This document shows, in pieces, positions 7,223 to 16,168 of a stretch of DNA of 64,000 nt. A program made the position numbers and the translations under genes. Source of the stretch: Mesobacterium pallidum (GTDB lineage: Bacteria > Pseudomonadota > Alphaproteobacteria > Rhodobacterales > Rhodobacteraceae); the NCBI RefSeq assembly GCF_019966535.1, contig NZ_JAIMID010000017.1, positions 62,001 to 126,000 of the forward strand, in the 5' to 3' direction. Within the stretch, counting starts at the first letter, position 1; the number at the start of each line of letters is the position of its first letter. The notes below the pieces were generated by a model. It did not search any database and was not told where the DNA came from. It saw only the letters and a list, made by a program, of their open reading frames with translations.

Positions 7223-8634
7223 CGGCCGTCATGGAACGCAGCCTTGGGGCCCGGCGCGATGCCGCGCTGGCCGCGGCGGTAGAACAGGGTCCGCTGCGGG
7301 CCGGCTTCCTGCCGGCCGGTCCCGGGCTCGACCGCTATCACACCGATTGGTACGGCACGGCGGATGTCACGGCGCCGGTACTGCGCCCATCCGATACCGA
7401 GGCCGTGCGCGCCGCCCTGCTGCTGTGCCGCGAACACGGGATAAGGCTGGTGGTCCAGGGCGGCATGACCGGGCTCGTACGGGCCTGCCTGCCCCAGTCC
7501 GGAGAGGTCATCCTGTCCAGCGAACGCCTGCAGGGGGTCGAGATCGACGCCCGCCAATCGACCGCGCTGGTCGGGGCGGGGGTGACGCTGGCCGCGCTCG
7601 ATGCGGCGGCGCGGAGCCACGGGCTGATGTTCCCGGTCGACATGGGCAGCCGCGGCTCGGCGACGCTGGGCGGCATGATCGCCACCAATGCCGGAGGCAA
7701 CCGGGTGCTGCGCTACGGCATGACCCGCGCCTCGGTGCTGGGGCTCGAGGCGGTGCTGCCGGACGGGACGATCCTGTCCAACCTGTCGCCTCTCTTCAAG
7801 AACAACACCGGCTACGATCTCAAGCAGTTGCTCGTCGGCAGCGAAGGGACGCTCGGGATCGTCACCCGCGCCCTGGTGCAGCTGGTCCCGGTGCCGCAGG
7901 CGCGCCGCGTGGCGCTGGTCTCGGCCCGGACCCTGGCCGATGCGATGGCGTTCCTGGTGCACGCCCGCGCCACGCTCGGGCCGATGCTCAGCGGGTTCGA
8001 GATCATGTGGCGCGACTACACCGACGTGGCGCTGGCGCTGCCTGCGGCCTCCCCTGTCAAGGGCTTCGCCTTCGACGCGCTGACCGTTCTGCTCGAGGTC
8101 ACCGGCGCCAGCGAGGATGCCGTGACCGAGGCCCTCGAGACATGTGTCGGGGATCACCTGGAACGGCACCCGGACACGGATGCCATCGTCGCGCAATCCG
8201 AGGCGCAGGCCGATACGCTCTGGACCCTGCGCGACCTCAGCGGAGAGGCGGCCACCGCCTTCGCCCCCTTCGCCGGCTTCGACGTGAGCCTGCCGCTGGA
8301 CGAGATGGAGGGCTGGGTCGCCGAGGCGCGGGGCGGCCTTGCCGCGGCCGGCTTCGACCGGGTCCAGTTCTACGGCCACCTCGGCGACGGCAACCTGCAC
8401 GTGGTCGTCGCCCTTGGTGACAAGGCCCGAAAGGATGCAGCCGAAGAGATCGTCTACGGCGCGCTTGCCGGTCGTCGCGGCTCGGTGTCGGCCGAGCATG
8501 GCATCGGCATGTCCAAGCGGCGCTGGCTGCCGCTGTCCCGGACACCCGAGGAGCTTTCGGTGATGCGCCGGCTCAAGTCGGCCTTCGACCCGGACGGAAT
8601 TCTCAACAACAACAGACTGTTCAACAAGGAGTAA
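7219..8634 (+). CDS. FAD-linked oxidase (GlcD / D-lactate dehydrogenase-like)
   Basis: 471 aa from the ATG at 7219 (the open frame extends upstream to 7084). A PCMH-type FAD-binding domain spans about residues 45-220 (VLRPSDTEAVRAALLLCREH, SRGSATLGGMIATNAGGNRV, VGSEGTLGIVTRA). A C-terminal FAD-oxidase domain holds the GHLGDGNLHVVVA and SAEHGIGMSKRRWL signatures of D-2-hydroxyacid dehydrogenases. It should oxidise a D-2-hydroxy acid to the 2-oxo acid in the cytoplasm, passing electrons onward from FAD. The TRAP SBP gene starts 4 nt after its stop, so the imported acid is probably its substrate. Family members act on D-lactate, glycolate or 2-hydroxyglutarate; which one applies is not resolved. 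Confidence 0.9.
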   Translation: MTAVMERSLGARRDAALAAAVEQGPLRAGFLPAGPGLDRYHTDWYGTADVTAPVLRPSDTEAVRAALLLCREHGIRLVVQGGMTGLVRACLPQSGEVILSSERLQGVEIDARQSTALVGAGVTLAALDAAARSHGLMFPVDMGSRGSATLGGMIATNAGGNRVLRYGMTRASVLGLEAVLPDGTILSNLSPLFKNNTGYDLKQLLVGSEGTLGIVTRALVQLVPVPQARRVALVSARTLADAMAFLVHARATLGPMLSGFEIMWRDYTDVALALPAASPVKGFAFDALTVLLEVTGASEDAVTEALETCVGDHLERHPDTDAIVAQSEAQADTLWTLRDLSGEAATAFAPFAGFDVSLPLDEMEGWVAEARGGLAAAGFDRVQFYGHLGDGNLHVVVALGDKARKDAAEEIVYGALAGRRGSVSAEHGIGMSKRRWLPLSRTPEELSVMRRLKSAFDPDGILNNNRLFNKE

Positions 8635-8637
8635 CCC

Positions 8638-9624
8638 ATGAAACACGCAAGATACATGACCTCGCTGGCCCTGGCCTGCGCCTTGGGCCTCGCTGGCGCG
8701 GCCAGCGCGGAAACCGAGATCCGGATCTCGACCGCAGCGCCGGGCAATGCGCCGCTGACCGATGCCTTCAACCATATCGCCGAGGTCATGAACACGACCT
8801 ACCCGGACGACATTGAGGTGACCGTTCACCATTCGAGCACCCTGTTCAAGCAGGGCACCGAGCTCCCGGCGATGCAGCGCGGCAACCTCGAGATGGCCTC
8901 GCCCGTCACCTTCGAGATCGAGCAGCAGCTGCCCGAATACGGCGTTTTCGGCGCCGCCTACCTCTTCCGTGACAGCGCGCATATGCTCAAGGTCTTCGGC
9001 GGCGAGATGGGCCAGCAGTTCTACGACGACGTCGCGGAAAAGATGGGCATCGTGATCCTCAGCACCGCCTATCTTGGCACCCGCACGGTCAACCTGGCCG
9101 AGGCGCGCGAGGTGACCGGGCCCGATGACCTCAAGGGCGTCAAGATGCGGATGCCCCCGGGGCCGGCATTCCAGACCCTGGCCTCGGCCCTGGGCGTGAC
9201 GCCCGTCGCCATGCCGATCACCGAGGTCTACCTGGGCCTCAAGACCGGCGCGATCGACGCGCAGGACAACCCGACCAACATGACCCGCGACTGGAAATTC
9301 GACGAGCAGACCGAGCAGGTGATCCTGACCAAGCACCTTGTTCAGCCGGTGTTCATCGCGATCAACAAGGACGTCTTCGACGGGCTGACGCCCGAGCAGC
9401 AGGCGACGCTGCGCGAGGCCGCCCAGGAAGGCGCCGCGCTGCAGATCGAGAAGACGCTCAAGGATGAAACCGACGCCATCCAGACCTTCCTCGACCGGGG
9501 CCTGACCATCACCGAGGTCGACACCGAGCCCTTCCGCGCCGCCGTCTGGGCCGCCTACGAAGAGCAGGGCCTGACCGACGCCTGGAAGCCGGGACTCGCC
9601 GACGCGATTGCCGCGACCGAGTGA
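8638..9624 (+). CDS. TRAP transporter substrate-binding protein (DctP family)
   Basis: 328 aa with a Sec signal peptide (KHARYMTSLALACALGLAGA). The mature protein has DctP features: ISTAAPGNAPLTDAFNHIAE at the N-terminus and LKGVKMRMPPGPAFQTLASA with the conserved arginine that binds the ligand carboxylate. The ITEVYLGLKTGAIDAQDNP segment is also typical. It delivers an organic acid to the QM membrane pair encoded next. It sits directly behind the oxidase gene with no promoter gap. Confidence 0.95.
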   Translation: MKHARYMTSLALACALGLAGAASAETEIRISTAAPGNAPLTDAFNHIAEVMNTTYPDDIEVTVHHSSTLFKQGTELPAMQRGNLEMASPVTFEIEQQLPEYGVFGAAYLFRDSAHMLKVFGGEMGQQFYDDVAEKMGIVILSTAYLGTRTVNLAEAREVTGPDDLKGVKMRMPPGPAFQTLASALGVTPVAMPITEVYLGLKTGAIDAQDNPTNMTRDWKFDEQTEQVILTKHLVQPVFIAINKDVFDGLTPEQQATLREAAQEGAALQIEKTLKDETDAIQTFLDRGLTITEVDTEPFRAAVWAAYEEQGLTDAWKPGLADAIAATE

Positions 9625-9632
9625 TCCGGACC

Positions 9633-9661
9633 GGGCCCGGCGGCCCCTGACTGCCGGGCCC
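9633..9661 (+). terminator. Intercistronic hairpin between dctP and dctQ genes
   Basis: Perfect 9-bp stem GGGCCCGGC (9633-9641) / GCCGGGCCC (9653-9661) with an 11-nt loop, in the 68-bp gap between the SBP and small permease genes. No U-run follows. In binding-protein operons such hairpins commonly protect the SBP message and lower downstream expression, giving excess SBP. Confidence 0.6.
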
Positions 9662-9692
9662 ACCCAAAAGACCTCAAAGACACGGAGCACCC

Positions 9693-10211
9693 ATGTATCG
9701 CACCGCGACAGCGCGCCTGTCGGCCTTGGCCGAGGCGATCACCACACTCGGCATGGGGGCCCTCTTTGCGCTCTTCATCTACGGCATCGTGATGCGCCAC
9801 GCCTTCGGCATCCCCCAGACCTGGGTCGACGAGGCGGTCACGCTGCTGGCCACCTGGCTGATCTTCTGGGCCGGCGCCTTCGTGCTGAACTGGAGCGATT
9901 ACATCTCGTTCGACGTGGTCTTCCGCCTTGTCCCCGAGGGCGGCAAGCGCGCCATGCTGATCGCCGGTTGCCTCGGGTTCATCCTGGTGATCGGCCTCTC
10001 GATCTACGGGATCGTCGATTACATCGCCTTCATGAAGATCATGACCACCGACATGATGCGCCTGCGCCTCGACTGGGTCTATTCGATCTTTGCCGTGTTC
10101 CTGGTCGGCGTCACGCTGCGCCTTGCCATCCTTGCGGCCCGGCTGACCTTTGGCGACTGGCGCGCGGTCATCGCCTCGCTCGACGCCGCCCCGCAGGAGG
10201 ATGTCCTGTGA
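9693..10211 (+). CDS. TRAP transporter small permease (DctQ family)
   Basis: 172 aa with four predicted membrane helices, DctQ topology. Features include ITTLGMGALFALFIYGIVMR, the conserved TWVDEAVTLLATWLIFWAGA segment around helix 2, and a C-terminal helix near SIFAVFLVGVTLRLAIL. It forms the membrane complex with the DctM protein encoded immediately downstream; the genes overlap (GTGA). Confidence 0.93.
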   Translation: MYRTATARLSALAEAITTLGMGALFALFIYGIVMRHAFGIPQTWVDEAVTLLATWLIFWAGAFVLNWSDYISFDVVFRLVPEGGKRAMLIAGCLGFILVIGLSIYGIVDYIAFMKIMTTDMMRLRLDWVYSIFAVFLVGVTLRLAILAARLTFGDWRAVIASLDAAPQEDVL

Positions 10212-11497
10212 CCTATGGCCTCTGGGTTCTTTGCGCGACCTTCGTGACCGGCGCGATCCTGCGCCTGCCGCTGTCGCTGTCTATGTTCGGTGCGGGCGCG
10301 GTCTATTTCCTGGCCACCGACCAGGACGTCGGCCTGCTGGCCGACCAGGTGATGGCGCAGATGACCGGCACCTACGTGCTGGTCGCCATCCCGATGTTCA
10401 TCCTGGCCGCCAACGTGATGAATGCCGCCGGCATCAGTGAACGGCTCTGGGCCGCGGCCGATGCGATCATGGGCCGGTTCCGCGGCGGCACCGGCCATGT
10501 CACCGTGCTGGTCAGCATCATCTTTTCCTCGATGAGCGGGTCGGCCGTGACCGATGCCGCCGGGCCGGGCATGGTGTCGATCCGCATGATGCGCCAGTTC
10601 GGCAAGTTCCCGGGCGAGCTGGCGGTGGCCGTTGCCGCGGCCGGGTCGGTGATCGCGCCGGTCATCCCGCCCTCGATCCCGCTGGTGATCTACGCCATGC
10701 TTTCGGGTGCCTCGGTCGGCGGGCTGTTCCTTGCCGGGATCGTGCCGGGACTGCTGATGGGTCTCACCATCATGCTGACCGTCGCGCTGGTGGCCAAGCG
10801 GCACGGGCTGCCCGCGGGCCGCGCCGCCAGCCTGTCCGAGGCGCTGCCGGCCTTTGGCCGCGCCACCATGCCGATGACGCTGCCGGTGGTGCTGCTGGGC
10901 GGGATCTGGACCGGATGGTTCAGCCCGACCGAGGCCGCCGCCGTCGCCGCGCTCTGGGCGATGATCCTCGGCCTGGTCGTGCTGCGCAGCTACCGCATCG
11001 GCCAGCTGGGCGCGACGTTCCGGGAATCCGTGCGGCAGATGGCCTCGACCATGCTGCTGATCGCCTCGGCCTTCGTGGTCAACTACGCGATCGCCAACGA
11101 AGGGCTCGCCGCCGCGCTGGGGCAGATGCTCGAGGCGGCCGACGTGTCGCAGCTGCAGTTCCTGCTGATCGTGAACGTCCTGCTGCTCCTGCTGGGCTGC
11201 TTCCTCGACGGGTCGGTGATCCTGCTGGTCTTCATCCCGCTGCTCTTGCCCTCGGCCGAGGCGCTTGGCCTCGACCTGATGTATTTCGGCGTCGTCGTCG
11301 TCATCAACTTCATGATCGGGCTGATCACCCCGCCCTATGGCCTCGTGCTTTTCGTGCTCGCCTCGCTCACCGGGGTGCCGATCCAGAAGATCTTCCGCGC
11401 CGTCGTGCCGTTCTTCCTGGCGCTGATCGGTTTCCTCGCGCTGCTCATCCTCTTCCCCGACATCGTGCTCTTCCTCCCGCACGCGTTCGGCTACTGA
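10208..11497 (+). CDS. TRAP transporter large permease (DctM family)
   Basis: 429 aa with about 12 membrane helices. GTG start at 10208, chosen because it overlaps the dctQ stop (GTGA) and has AGGAGG about 8 nt upstream; the open frame extends further back as a shadow of dctQ. Typical motifs are SGSAVTDAAGPGMVSIRMM, IAPVIPPSIPLVIYAML, FSPTEAAAVAALWAMI and GLITPPYGLVLFVL. It is the sodium-coupled translocation subunit. Confidence 0.94.
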   Translation: MTYGLWVLCATFVTGAILRLPLSLSMFGAGAVYFLATDQDVGLLADQVMAQMTGTYVLVAIPMFILAANVMNAAGISERLWAAADAIMGRFRGGTGHVTVLVSIIFSSMSGSAVTDAAGPGMVSIRMMRQFGKFPGELAVAVAAAGSVIAPVIPPSIPLVIYAMLSGASVGGLFLAGIVPGLLMGLTIMLTVALVAKRHGLPAGRAASLSEALPAFGRATMPMTLPVVLLGGIWTGWFSPTEAAAVAALWAMILGLVVLRSYRIGQLGATFRESVRQMASTMLLIASAFVVNYAIANEGLAAALGQMLEAADVSQLQFLLIVNVLLLLLGCFLDGSVILLVFIPLLLPSAEALGLDLMYFGVVVVINFMIGLITPPYGLVLFVLASLTGVPIQKIFRAVVPFFLALIGFLALLILFPDIVLFLPHAFGY

Positions 11498-11513
11498 CCA
11501 AGGACCTCTCCTC

Positions 11514-12245
11514 ATGACTTCTTCCCGAACCGCATTCGTGACCGGCGCCGCGCAGGGCATCGGCTTTGCCATCGCCGAACGGCTGGCCACCGACGGGTTC
11601 CGCACGATCCTGATCGACCGCAACGCCGAGGCGGTCGCGGCCGCCGCCGCGCGCCTGGCCGAGGCCGGGCACGACTGCGTCGCCCGCCCCGCCGACGTGA
11701 CCGACCGCGACGGGATCGTCGCGCTGCTCGATGCCGAGGCGCGCGTGGACGCGGTAGTCACCGCCGCCGGGCTTTACTGGGACCGCGCGCTGTTCGATCT
11801 GACCGAGGAGGACTTCCGCAAGATGATGGAGGTCAACCTGATCGGCACCTTCATCCTGGCGCAGGAGGCGGCCAGGCGGATGACCGAGGGCGGCCGCATC
11901 GTCACCATCTCGTCGCGCGGCGCCCTGGGCGGCACCCGGTTCGCCCATTACGTCGCCTCCAAGGCGGCCGTGGTCGGGCTGACCCGCGCCATGGCGATGG
12001 AACTGCGCGCCCGCCGGATCACCGTGAACTCGGTCGCGCCCGGCTTTACCGACACGCCGATGACCCGCTCGGCCCCCTCCGAGATGTTCGAGGCCTGGGA
12101 GGCGCTCGAGCCCAACGGCCGCGCGGCGAGCCCCACCGAGATCGCGTCCTCGGTCGCTTATCTCTGTTCGCCCGATGCCGGTTTCGTCACCGGGCAGACG
12201 CTGTTCGTGGACGGCGGCAAGTCGCTTGGCGGCCTGAACATCTGA
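11514..12245 (+). CDS. Short-chain dehydrogenase/reductase
   Basis: 243 aa classical SDR. The nucleotide-binding TGAAQGIGFAIAERL is at residues 8-22. The catalytic Ser lies in ISSRGALGG and the Tyr/Lys in HYVASKAAV; NLIGTF is also present. The C-terminus (SSVAYLCSPDAGFVTGQTLF) is that of NAD(P)-dependent oxidoreductases such as FabG-like or sugar-acid/3-hydroxyacyl dehydrogenases. It follows the TRAP genes by 16 nt and precedes a hydrolase, so it probably acts on the same imported compound. Substrate unresolved. Confidence 0.92.
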   Translation: MTSSRTAFVTGAAQGIGFAIAERLATDGFRTILIDRNAEAVAAAAARLAEAGHDCVARPADVTDRDGIVALLDAEARVDAVVTAAGLYWDRALFDLTEEDFRKMMEVNLIGTFILAQEAARRMTEGGRIVTISSRGALGGTRFAHYVASKAAVVGLTRAMAMELRARRITVNSVAPGFTDTPMTRSAPSEMFEAWEALEPNGRAASPTEIASSVAYLCSPDAGFVTGQTLFVDGGKSLGGLNI

Positions 12246-12256
12246 GCGGGCCGGAC

Positions 12257-13120
12257 ATGTCATTGCTGAATTTCCACCTGGACCCGCAACCCGCCCTGCC
12301 GTTCCACGCCGCGGCCCTGTTCGCCGAACAGGCCCTGGCTGCCTCGGCCGGCGACTGGCCCGGCGTGCGCAGCATCCGCGACATCGCCTTCGGCCCCGAG
12401 CGGTGGCAAAGGTTCGACGTCTTCGCCCCCGAGGGCGAAGCCACAGGCCGCGACGTGGTCATCTTCCTGCATGGCGGCGGCTGGACCCATGGCTACAAGG
12501 AGTGGTGCGGGCTCATGGCGCCCGGCATCACCGCGCGCGGCGCGCTGCTGGTCGCGCCGACCTACCGGCTGGCGCCTGCGCATCGCTACCCCGTGCCCGT
12601 GCTCGACACGCTCGCGGCCATTGCCGCCATACGGTCACGCATCGTCGAATGGGGCGGAGACCCGGACCGGCTGTTCCTGGGCGGGCATTCCGCGGGCGGG
12701 CACATCGCCATGCAGGCCGCGCTGAACCCGGCACTCTGGACCGACGCGCCGTTCGAAGCGCTCAAGGGCTGCCTGCCGCTCAGCGGCATCCTTGATCTGC
12801 GCCACCCCGCGCCGCCAGCGGGCAGCCTGGAAGCGCGCGTCTACGAGTTGGTGCTGGCCGATCCATCGCAGGACGCCGAGGCGAGCCCGCTGCCCGCCCT
12901 CTGCCGCCTGTCGGTCCCGACGCATTTCTGCTGGGGCATGCGTGACAGCGCGCGCGTCCGCCAGTCGAACGAAGCCGCCCGCGCGATGCTGGGCGATCCG
13001 TCGGACCTGGCCAGCTTCCACCGTGCCGACGCCGACCACTTCGGCACACAACTCGCGCTGATCGACCCCGGTCACCGCTGGTACGACGACCTGCAAACCA
13101 TGAGGGACCGACCCAGATGA
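12257..13120 (+). CDS. Alpha/beta hydrolase, kynurenine-formamidase-like
   Basis: 287 aa. Carries the oxyanion motif HGGGWTHGYKEW, nucleophile elbow GGHSAGGHIAMQ, acid in CWGMRDSARV and histidine in DADHFG. This arrangement is found in the BD-FAE/kynurenine formamidase-like esterases. It overlaps the RidA gene by 4 nt (ATGA), so the two are made together. In an operon with a hydroxy-acid oxidase and an SDR it might open a lactone, ester or formamide; exact substrate unknown. Confidence 0.87.
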   Translation: MSLLNFHLDPQPALPFHAAALFAEQALAASAGDWPGVRSIRDIAFGPERWQRFDVFAPEGEATGRDVVIFLHGGGWTHGYKEWCGLMAPGITARGALLVAPTYRLAPAHRYPVPVLDTLAAIAAIRSRIVEWGGDPDRLFLGGHSAGGHIAMQAALNPALWTDAPFEALKGCLPLSGILDLRHPAPPAGSLEARVYELVLADPSQDAEASPLPALCRLSVPTHFCWGMRDSARVRQSNEAARAMLGDPSDLASFHRADADHFGTQLALIDPGHRWYDDLQTMRDRPR

Positions 13121-13509
13121 AGGAAGAAATCACCGGCGGCCTGCCGCCGGCGCCGCAACCGTTTTCCTGGGGCATTCGTGCAAGCGGGATGCTCTACACC
13201 ACCCATGGCCCGATCACGGCCGAAGGCGCGATCCTGCAGGGCGACATCACCCGGCAGGCCGAGCTGACCTTCGACAACATGCGCGCGGTGCTCGAAGAGG
13301 CCGGCGGCACCTTGGACGACATCGTGCAGGTGCAGATCTTCCTGGTGGACGTGGCGGACATGAAGGCGGTCGATGCCGTCTACGCCCGGTACTTCAAGCC
13401 GCCCTACCCCAATCGCGCGAGCCTTGTCGTTGCGGCGCTGGTCGCCGAAGGCATGCGGATCGAGGTGACCGCCATCGCGGATTTGAACGCCAACCTACTG
13501 TCTGACTGA
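13117..13509 (+). CDS. RidA family (YjgF/YER057c/UK114) enamine/imine deaminase-like protein
   Basis: 130 aa, standard RidA length. Features are ASGMLYTTHGPITAEGAILQ, QAELTFDNMRAVLEEAGGTL near the N-terminal half and PPYPNRASLVVAALVAEGMR, which contains the conserved Arg of the active site, followed by IEVTAIADLN. RidA proteins hydrolyse reactive enamine/imine intermediates to 2-oxo acids. It is the last gene of the operon starting at 7133, and its presence suggests an amine- or imine-containing intermediate. Next to it lies the IS3 remnant. Confidence 0.92.
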   Translation: MKEEITGGLPPAPQPFSWGIRASGMLYTTHGPITAEGAILQGDITRQAELTFDNMRAVLEEAGGTLDDIVQVQIFLVDVADMKAVDAVYARYFKPPYPNRASLVVAALVAEGMRIEVTAIADLNANLLSD

Positions 13510-13539
13510 GGTGCCCGTGGATTTGTAGACGCTTTGCGC

Positions 13540-13815
13540 CCTGACATTGAGGCGAGGAGGCCGACACCGGGACAAGCGACTACAGCGACGAGGTCAAGCG
13601 GGATGCGGTGCATCAGATCACGCTGCGGGTCTGTTCGGTGCAGGAGGCATCTGGGCGTTTGGGCGTCAGCACGCATTTTCAGTACAAGCGGTAGAAGCAG
13701 TTCGGGGAGCCGGGCGTAGACCACGAAGCTGAGAATCGAAGGTTGACGCATGAGTTGACCAGGGCGGCCAAGGAATGTGACATCCCGGAAAACCATTCCG
13801 GGCCGCAGCCGGCCT
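13540..13815 (+). pseudogene. IS3-family transposase OrfA remnant
   Basis: A frame from about 13575 reads DYSDEVKRDAVHQITLRVCS, VQEASGRLGVSTHFQYKR, a TAG stop at 13692-13694, then KQFGEPGVDHEAENRRLTHE and LTRAAKECDIPEN before decaying. This matches the HTH and leucine-zipper layout of IS3-group OrfA proteins (RLGVS helix, KQF linker, E-x-RRL-x-x-EL heptads). The start codon is missing, there is an internal stop, and no OrfB catalytic part follows. It is a dead insertion-sequence fragment between the RidA gene and tRNA-Thr. Confidence 0.75.
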
Positions 13816-14021
13816 GTGCGCGGTAGCGACAACCCGTGGCATGCTTTTGGCTAAGGGCGGTACTCGACCACATCTCGGGGACATGGACCCGCAAGCAGCA
13901 AGTCGATCCGATCATGACAGGACTCGGCATCGCACATCGCATATGTCCCACCTCTGTGTACCATGTGAGGCGGCGCATGCCCTTGATTAACAAGGTTTTC
14001 TGCGAAATCAATGAGTTGAAG
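13816..14021. other. Gene-free stretch downstream of tRNA-Thr
   Basis: About 200 bp with no supported gene. It contains a short inverted repeat CCTTG-ATTAA-CAAGG at about 13980-13994, followed on the plus strand by TTTT. The repeat lies downstream of the minus-strand tRNA and may act in its termination, but the stem is only 5 bp. Confidence 0.35.
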
Positions 14022-14096
<75 letters not shown>

Positions 14097-14196
14097 GCCG
14101 GTCACCGCATCCGGTGTGGGCGGGTCTTTAGAAGCAATCCGCCGGGTGTGCAAGCACAAACTGGACCCTTTTTCGGACCTCCTCTATAGACGGGAC

Positions 14197-14358
14197 ATGA
14201 CAGGCAAGACCGGACCCAAGGACAGCGGCGGCAAGGACGTTCGCGACGCGCGCCTCAAGGCGGCGCTCAAGGCCAACATGGCCCGGCGCAAGGCCCAGGC
14301 CCGCGCGCGCAGCGCCGAAGACGCGCCCGGGGAGACCGGCGAAAAGGACAAGGATTAA
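14197..14358 (+). CDS. Small basic hypothetical protein upstream of murA
   Basis: 53 aa, strongly charged (TGKTGPKDSGGKDVRDARLK, AALKANMARRKAQARARSAE), with no cysteine, membrane segment or signal. The ATG at 14197 is preferred over an earlier in-frame ATG at 14116 that would include tRNA-proximal spacer. Small proteins of this KANMARRKAQA type are commonly found in front of murA in Rhodobacteraceae; function unknown. It ends 6 nt before murA, so it is probably cotranscribed. Confidence 0.7.
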   Translation: MTGKTGPKDSGGKDVRDARLKAALKANMARRKAQARARSAEDAPGETGEKDKD

Positions 14359-14364
14359 GGGCAG

Positions 14365-15633
14365 ATGGATTCGATACTGGTCCGCGGTGGCGGCGAGCTG
14401 AACGGAGAGATCCCGATCGCCGGCGCCAAGAACGCCTGCCTCACGTTGATGCCGGCCACGCTGCTGTCGGACGAGCCGCTGACGCTGACCAACGCGCCGC
14501 GACTCAGCGACATCCGCACCATGACCACCCTGCTCGAATCGCTGGGGGCCGAGGTGTCCAAGCTGCAGGATGGCCAGGTCATCGCGCTCTCGAGCCACAA
14601 CATTCACAACCACGTCGCCGATTACGACATCGTGCGCAAGATGCGCGCCTCGATCCTGGTGCTGGGGCCGATGCTGGCACGCGAAGGCCACGCGGTCGTG
14701 TCGCTGCCCGGTGGCTGCGCCATCGGCGCGCGGCCCGTGGACCTGCACCTCAAGGCGCTCGAGGCGATGGGGGCCGAGCTTGACCTGCGCGACGGCTATG
14801 TCCACGCCAAGGCGCCGGGCGGGCTGAAGGGCGGGATGGTCGATTTCCCGCTGGTCTCGGTGGGCGCGACCGAGAACGCGCTGATGGCCGCGACCCTTGC
14901 CAAGGGCACGACCGTCATCAAGAACGCCGCGCGCGAGCCCGAGATCGTCGACCTTGCCCGCTGCCTGCGCAAGATGGGCGCCCAGATCGAGGGCGAAGGC
15001 ACCTCGACCCTCACCATCCAGGGCGTCGACAAGCTGCACGGCGCGACCCACCCCGTGGTCACCGACCGGATCGAGCTTGGGACCTACATGCTGGCCCCTG
15101 CCATCACCGGCGGTGAGGTCGAATGCCTTGGCGGCCGGATGGAACTGGTGGCGGCCTTTGCCGAAAAGCTCGACCAGGCCGGGATCGACGTGACCGAGAC
15201 CGAGCGCGGCCTGAAGGTGCGCCGCCGCAACGGCCGGGTGACCGCGGTCAACGTGACGACCGAACCCTTCCCGGGTTTTCCGACCGACCTGCAAGCGCAG
15301 ATGATGGCGCTCCTGTGCACGGCGCAGGGCTCGTCCGTGCTGGAAGAGAAGATCTTCGAGAACCGCTTCATGCATGCGCCCGAGCTGATGCGCATGGGCG
15401 CGCGGATCGACGTGCATGGCGGCCATGCCACGGTGCACGGGGTCGAACGGCTGCGCGGCGCGCCGGTGATGGCGACCGACCTGCGCGCCTCGGTCTCGCT
15501 GATCCTCGCCGGGCTCGCGGCCGAGGGCGAGACGCTGGTGAACCGCGTCTACCACCTTGACCGCGGCTACGAGCGGGTCGAGGAAAAGCTGGGCGCAGTG
15601 GGTGCCAGGATCGAACGGGTGTCGGGCCAATGA
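14365..15633 (+). CDS. murA: UDP-N-acetylglucosamine 1-carboxyvinyltransferase
   Basis: 422 aa, normal MurA length. It transfers enolpyruvate from PEP to UDP-GlcNAc, the first committed step of peptidoglycan synthesis in the cytoplasm. Diagnostic segments are GAKNACLTLMPATLLSDEPL at the N-terminus, SLPGGCAIGARPVDLHL carrying the catalytic, fosfomycin-reactive cysteine, and LGTYMLAPAITGG. The C-terminal half has FPTDLQAQMMALLC and NRFMHAPELMRMGA, with VYHLDRGYERVEEKL at the end. The stop overlaps the DUF2948 gene by 4 nt. Confidence 0.98.
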   Translation: MDSILVRGGGELNGEIPIAGAKNACLTLMPATLLSDEPLTLTNAPRLSDIRTMTTLLESLGAEVSKLQDGQVIALSSHNIHNHVADYDIVRKMRASILVLGPMLAREGHAVVSLPGGCAIGARPVDLHLKALEAMGAELDLRDGYVHAKAPGGLKGGMVDFPLVSVGATENALMAATLAKGTTVIKNAAREPEIVDLARCLRKMGAQIEGEGTSTLTIQGVDKLHGATHPVVTDRIELGTYMLAPAITGGEVECLGGRMELVAAFAEKLDQAGIDVTETERGLKVRRRNGRVTAVNVTTEPFPGFPTDLQAQMMALLCTAQGSSVLEEKIFENRFMHAPELMRMGARIDVHGGHATVHGVERLRGAPVMATDLRASVSLILAGLAAEGETLVNRVYHLDRGYERVEEKLGAVGARIERVSGQ

Positions 15634-16106
15634 CCGAGGACGCCCGCTTTGAAGACGGCCGCGAGGCGCCGCTGAACCTGGGCGCGATGGATGCCGAGGA
15701 CCTCAAGGTCCTCGCCGCGCTGGTGCAGGACGCGGTGCTGCCGGCGACCGAAATGACCTGGCGCCCGCGCGAACGGCGCTTTGCGCTGCTCTTGAACCGC
15801 TTCCGCTGGGAAGACGCGGGCGCGGCCAAGGGGCGGCACGCGCCGGAACGGGTGCAATCGGTGCTCGCCTTCGAGAACGTGCTGTCGGTGGCCAGCCAGG
15901 GGCTGGACCGGTCGGACCCCGACCTCGTCCTGTCGCTGCTCTCGGTCGATTGGGAGCCGGGCGAAGACGGTGCGGGCCACGTGGTGCTGACGCTGGCCGG
16001 CGACGGGGCGATCCGCCTCTCGGCCGAGGCGCTCGAGGCGCGGCTCCGCGACGTCACCCGCCCCTACAGGGCGGTCTCCGGAAAGGCGCCGGATCACGGA
16101 GACTGA
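15630..16106 (+). CDS. DUF2948 family protein
   Basis: 158 aa, no signal or membrane segment. The sequence (DAEDLKVLAALVQDAVLPAT, EMTWRPRERRFALLLNRFRW, then LSLLSVDWEPG and ending in DVTRPYRAVSGKAPDHGD) matches the alphaproteobacterial DUF2948 family. That family typically lies between murA and hisD, as here. Function unknown. It overlaps the murA stop by 4 nt and is followed by hisD after 62 nt. Confidence 0.9.
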   Translation: MTEDARFEDGREAPLNLGAMDAEDLKVLAALVQDAVLPATEMTWRPRERRFALLLNRFRWEDAGAAKGRHAPERVQSVLAFENVLSVASQGLDRSDPDLVLSLLSVDWEPGEDGAGHVVLTLAGDGAIRLSAEALEARLRDVTRPYRAVSGKAPDHGD

Positions 16107-16168
16107 GCCGCCCGCCTCTTGAGACCCCTGCCCGCGCGCGCTAACCAGCGCCGATCAAGGAGAGCGCC

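Noticed and set aside
7090..9690. 866-codon minus-strand frame across the oxidase and DctP genes
   Set aside because: Shadow frame; both plus-strand genes have clear family motifs and start signals.
14116..14196. N-terminal extension of the small protein before murA
   Set aside because: It would add residues from the tRNA-proximal spacer without a ribosome-binding site; the ATG at 14197 fits better.
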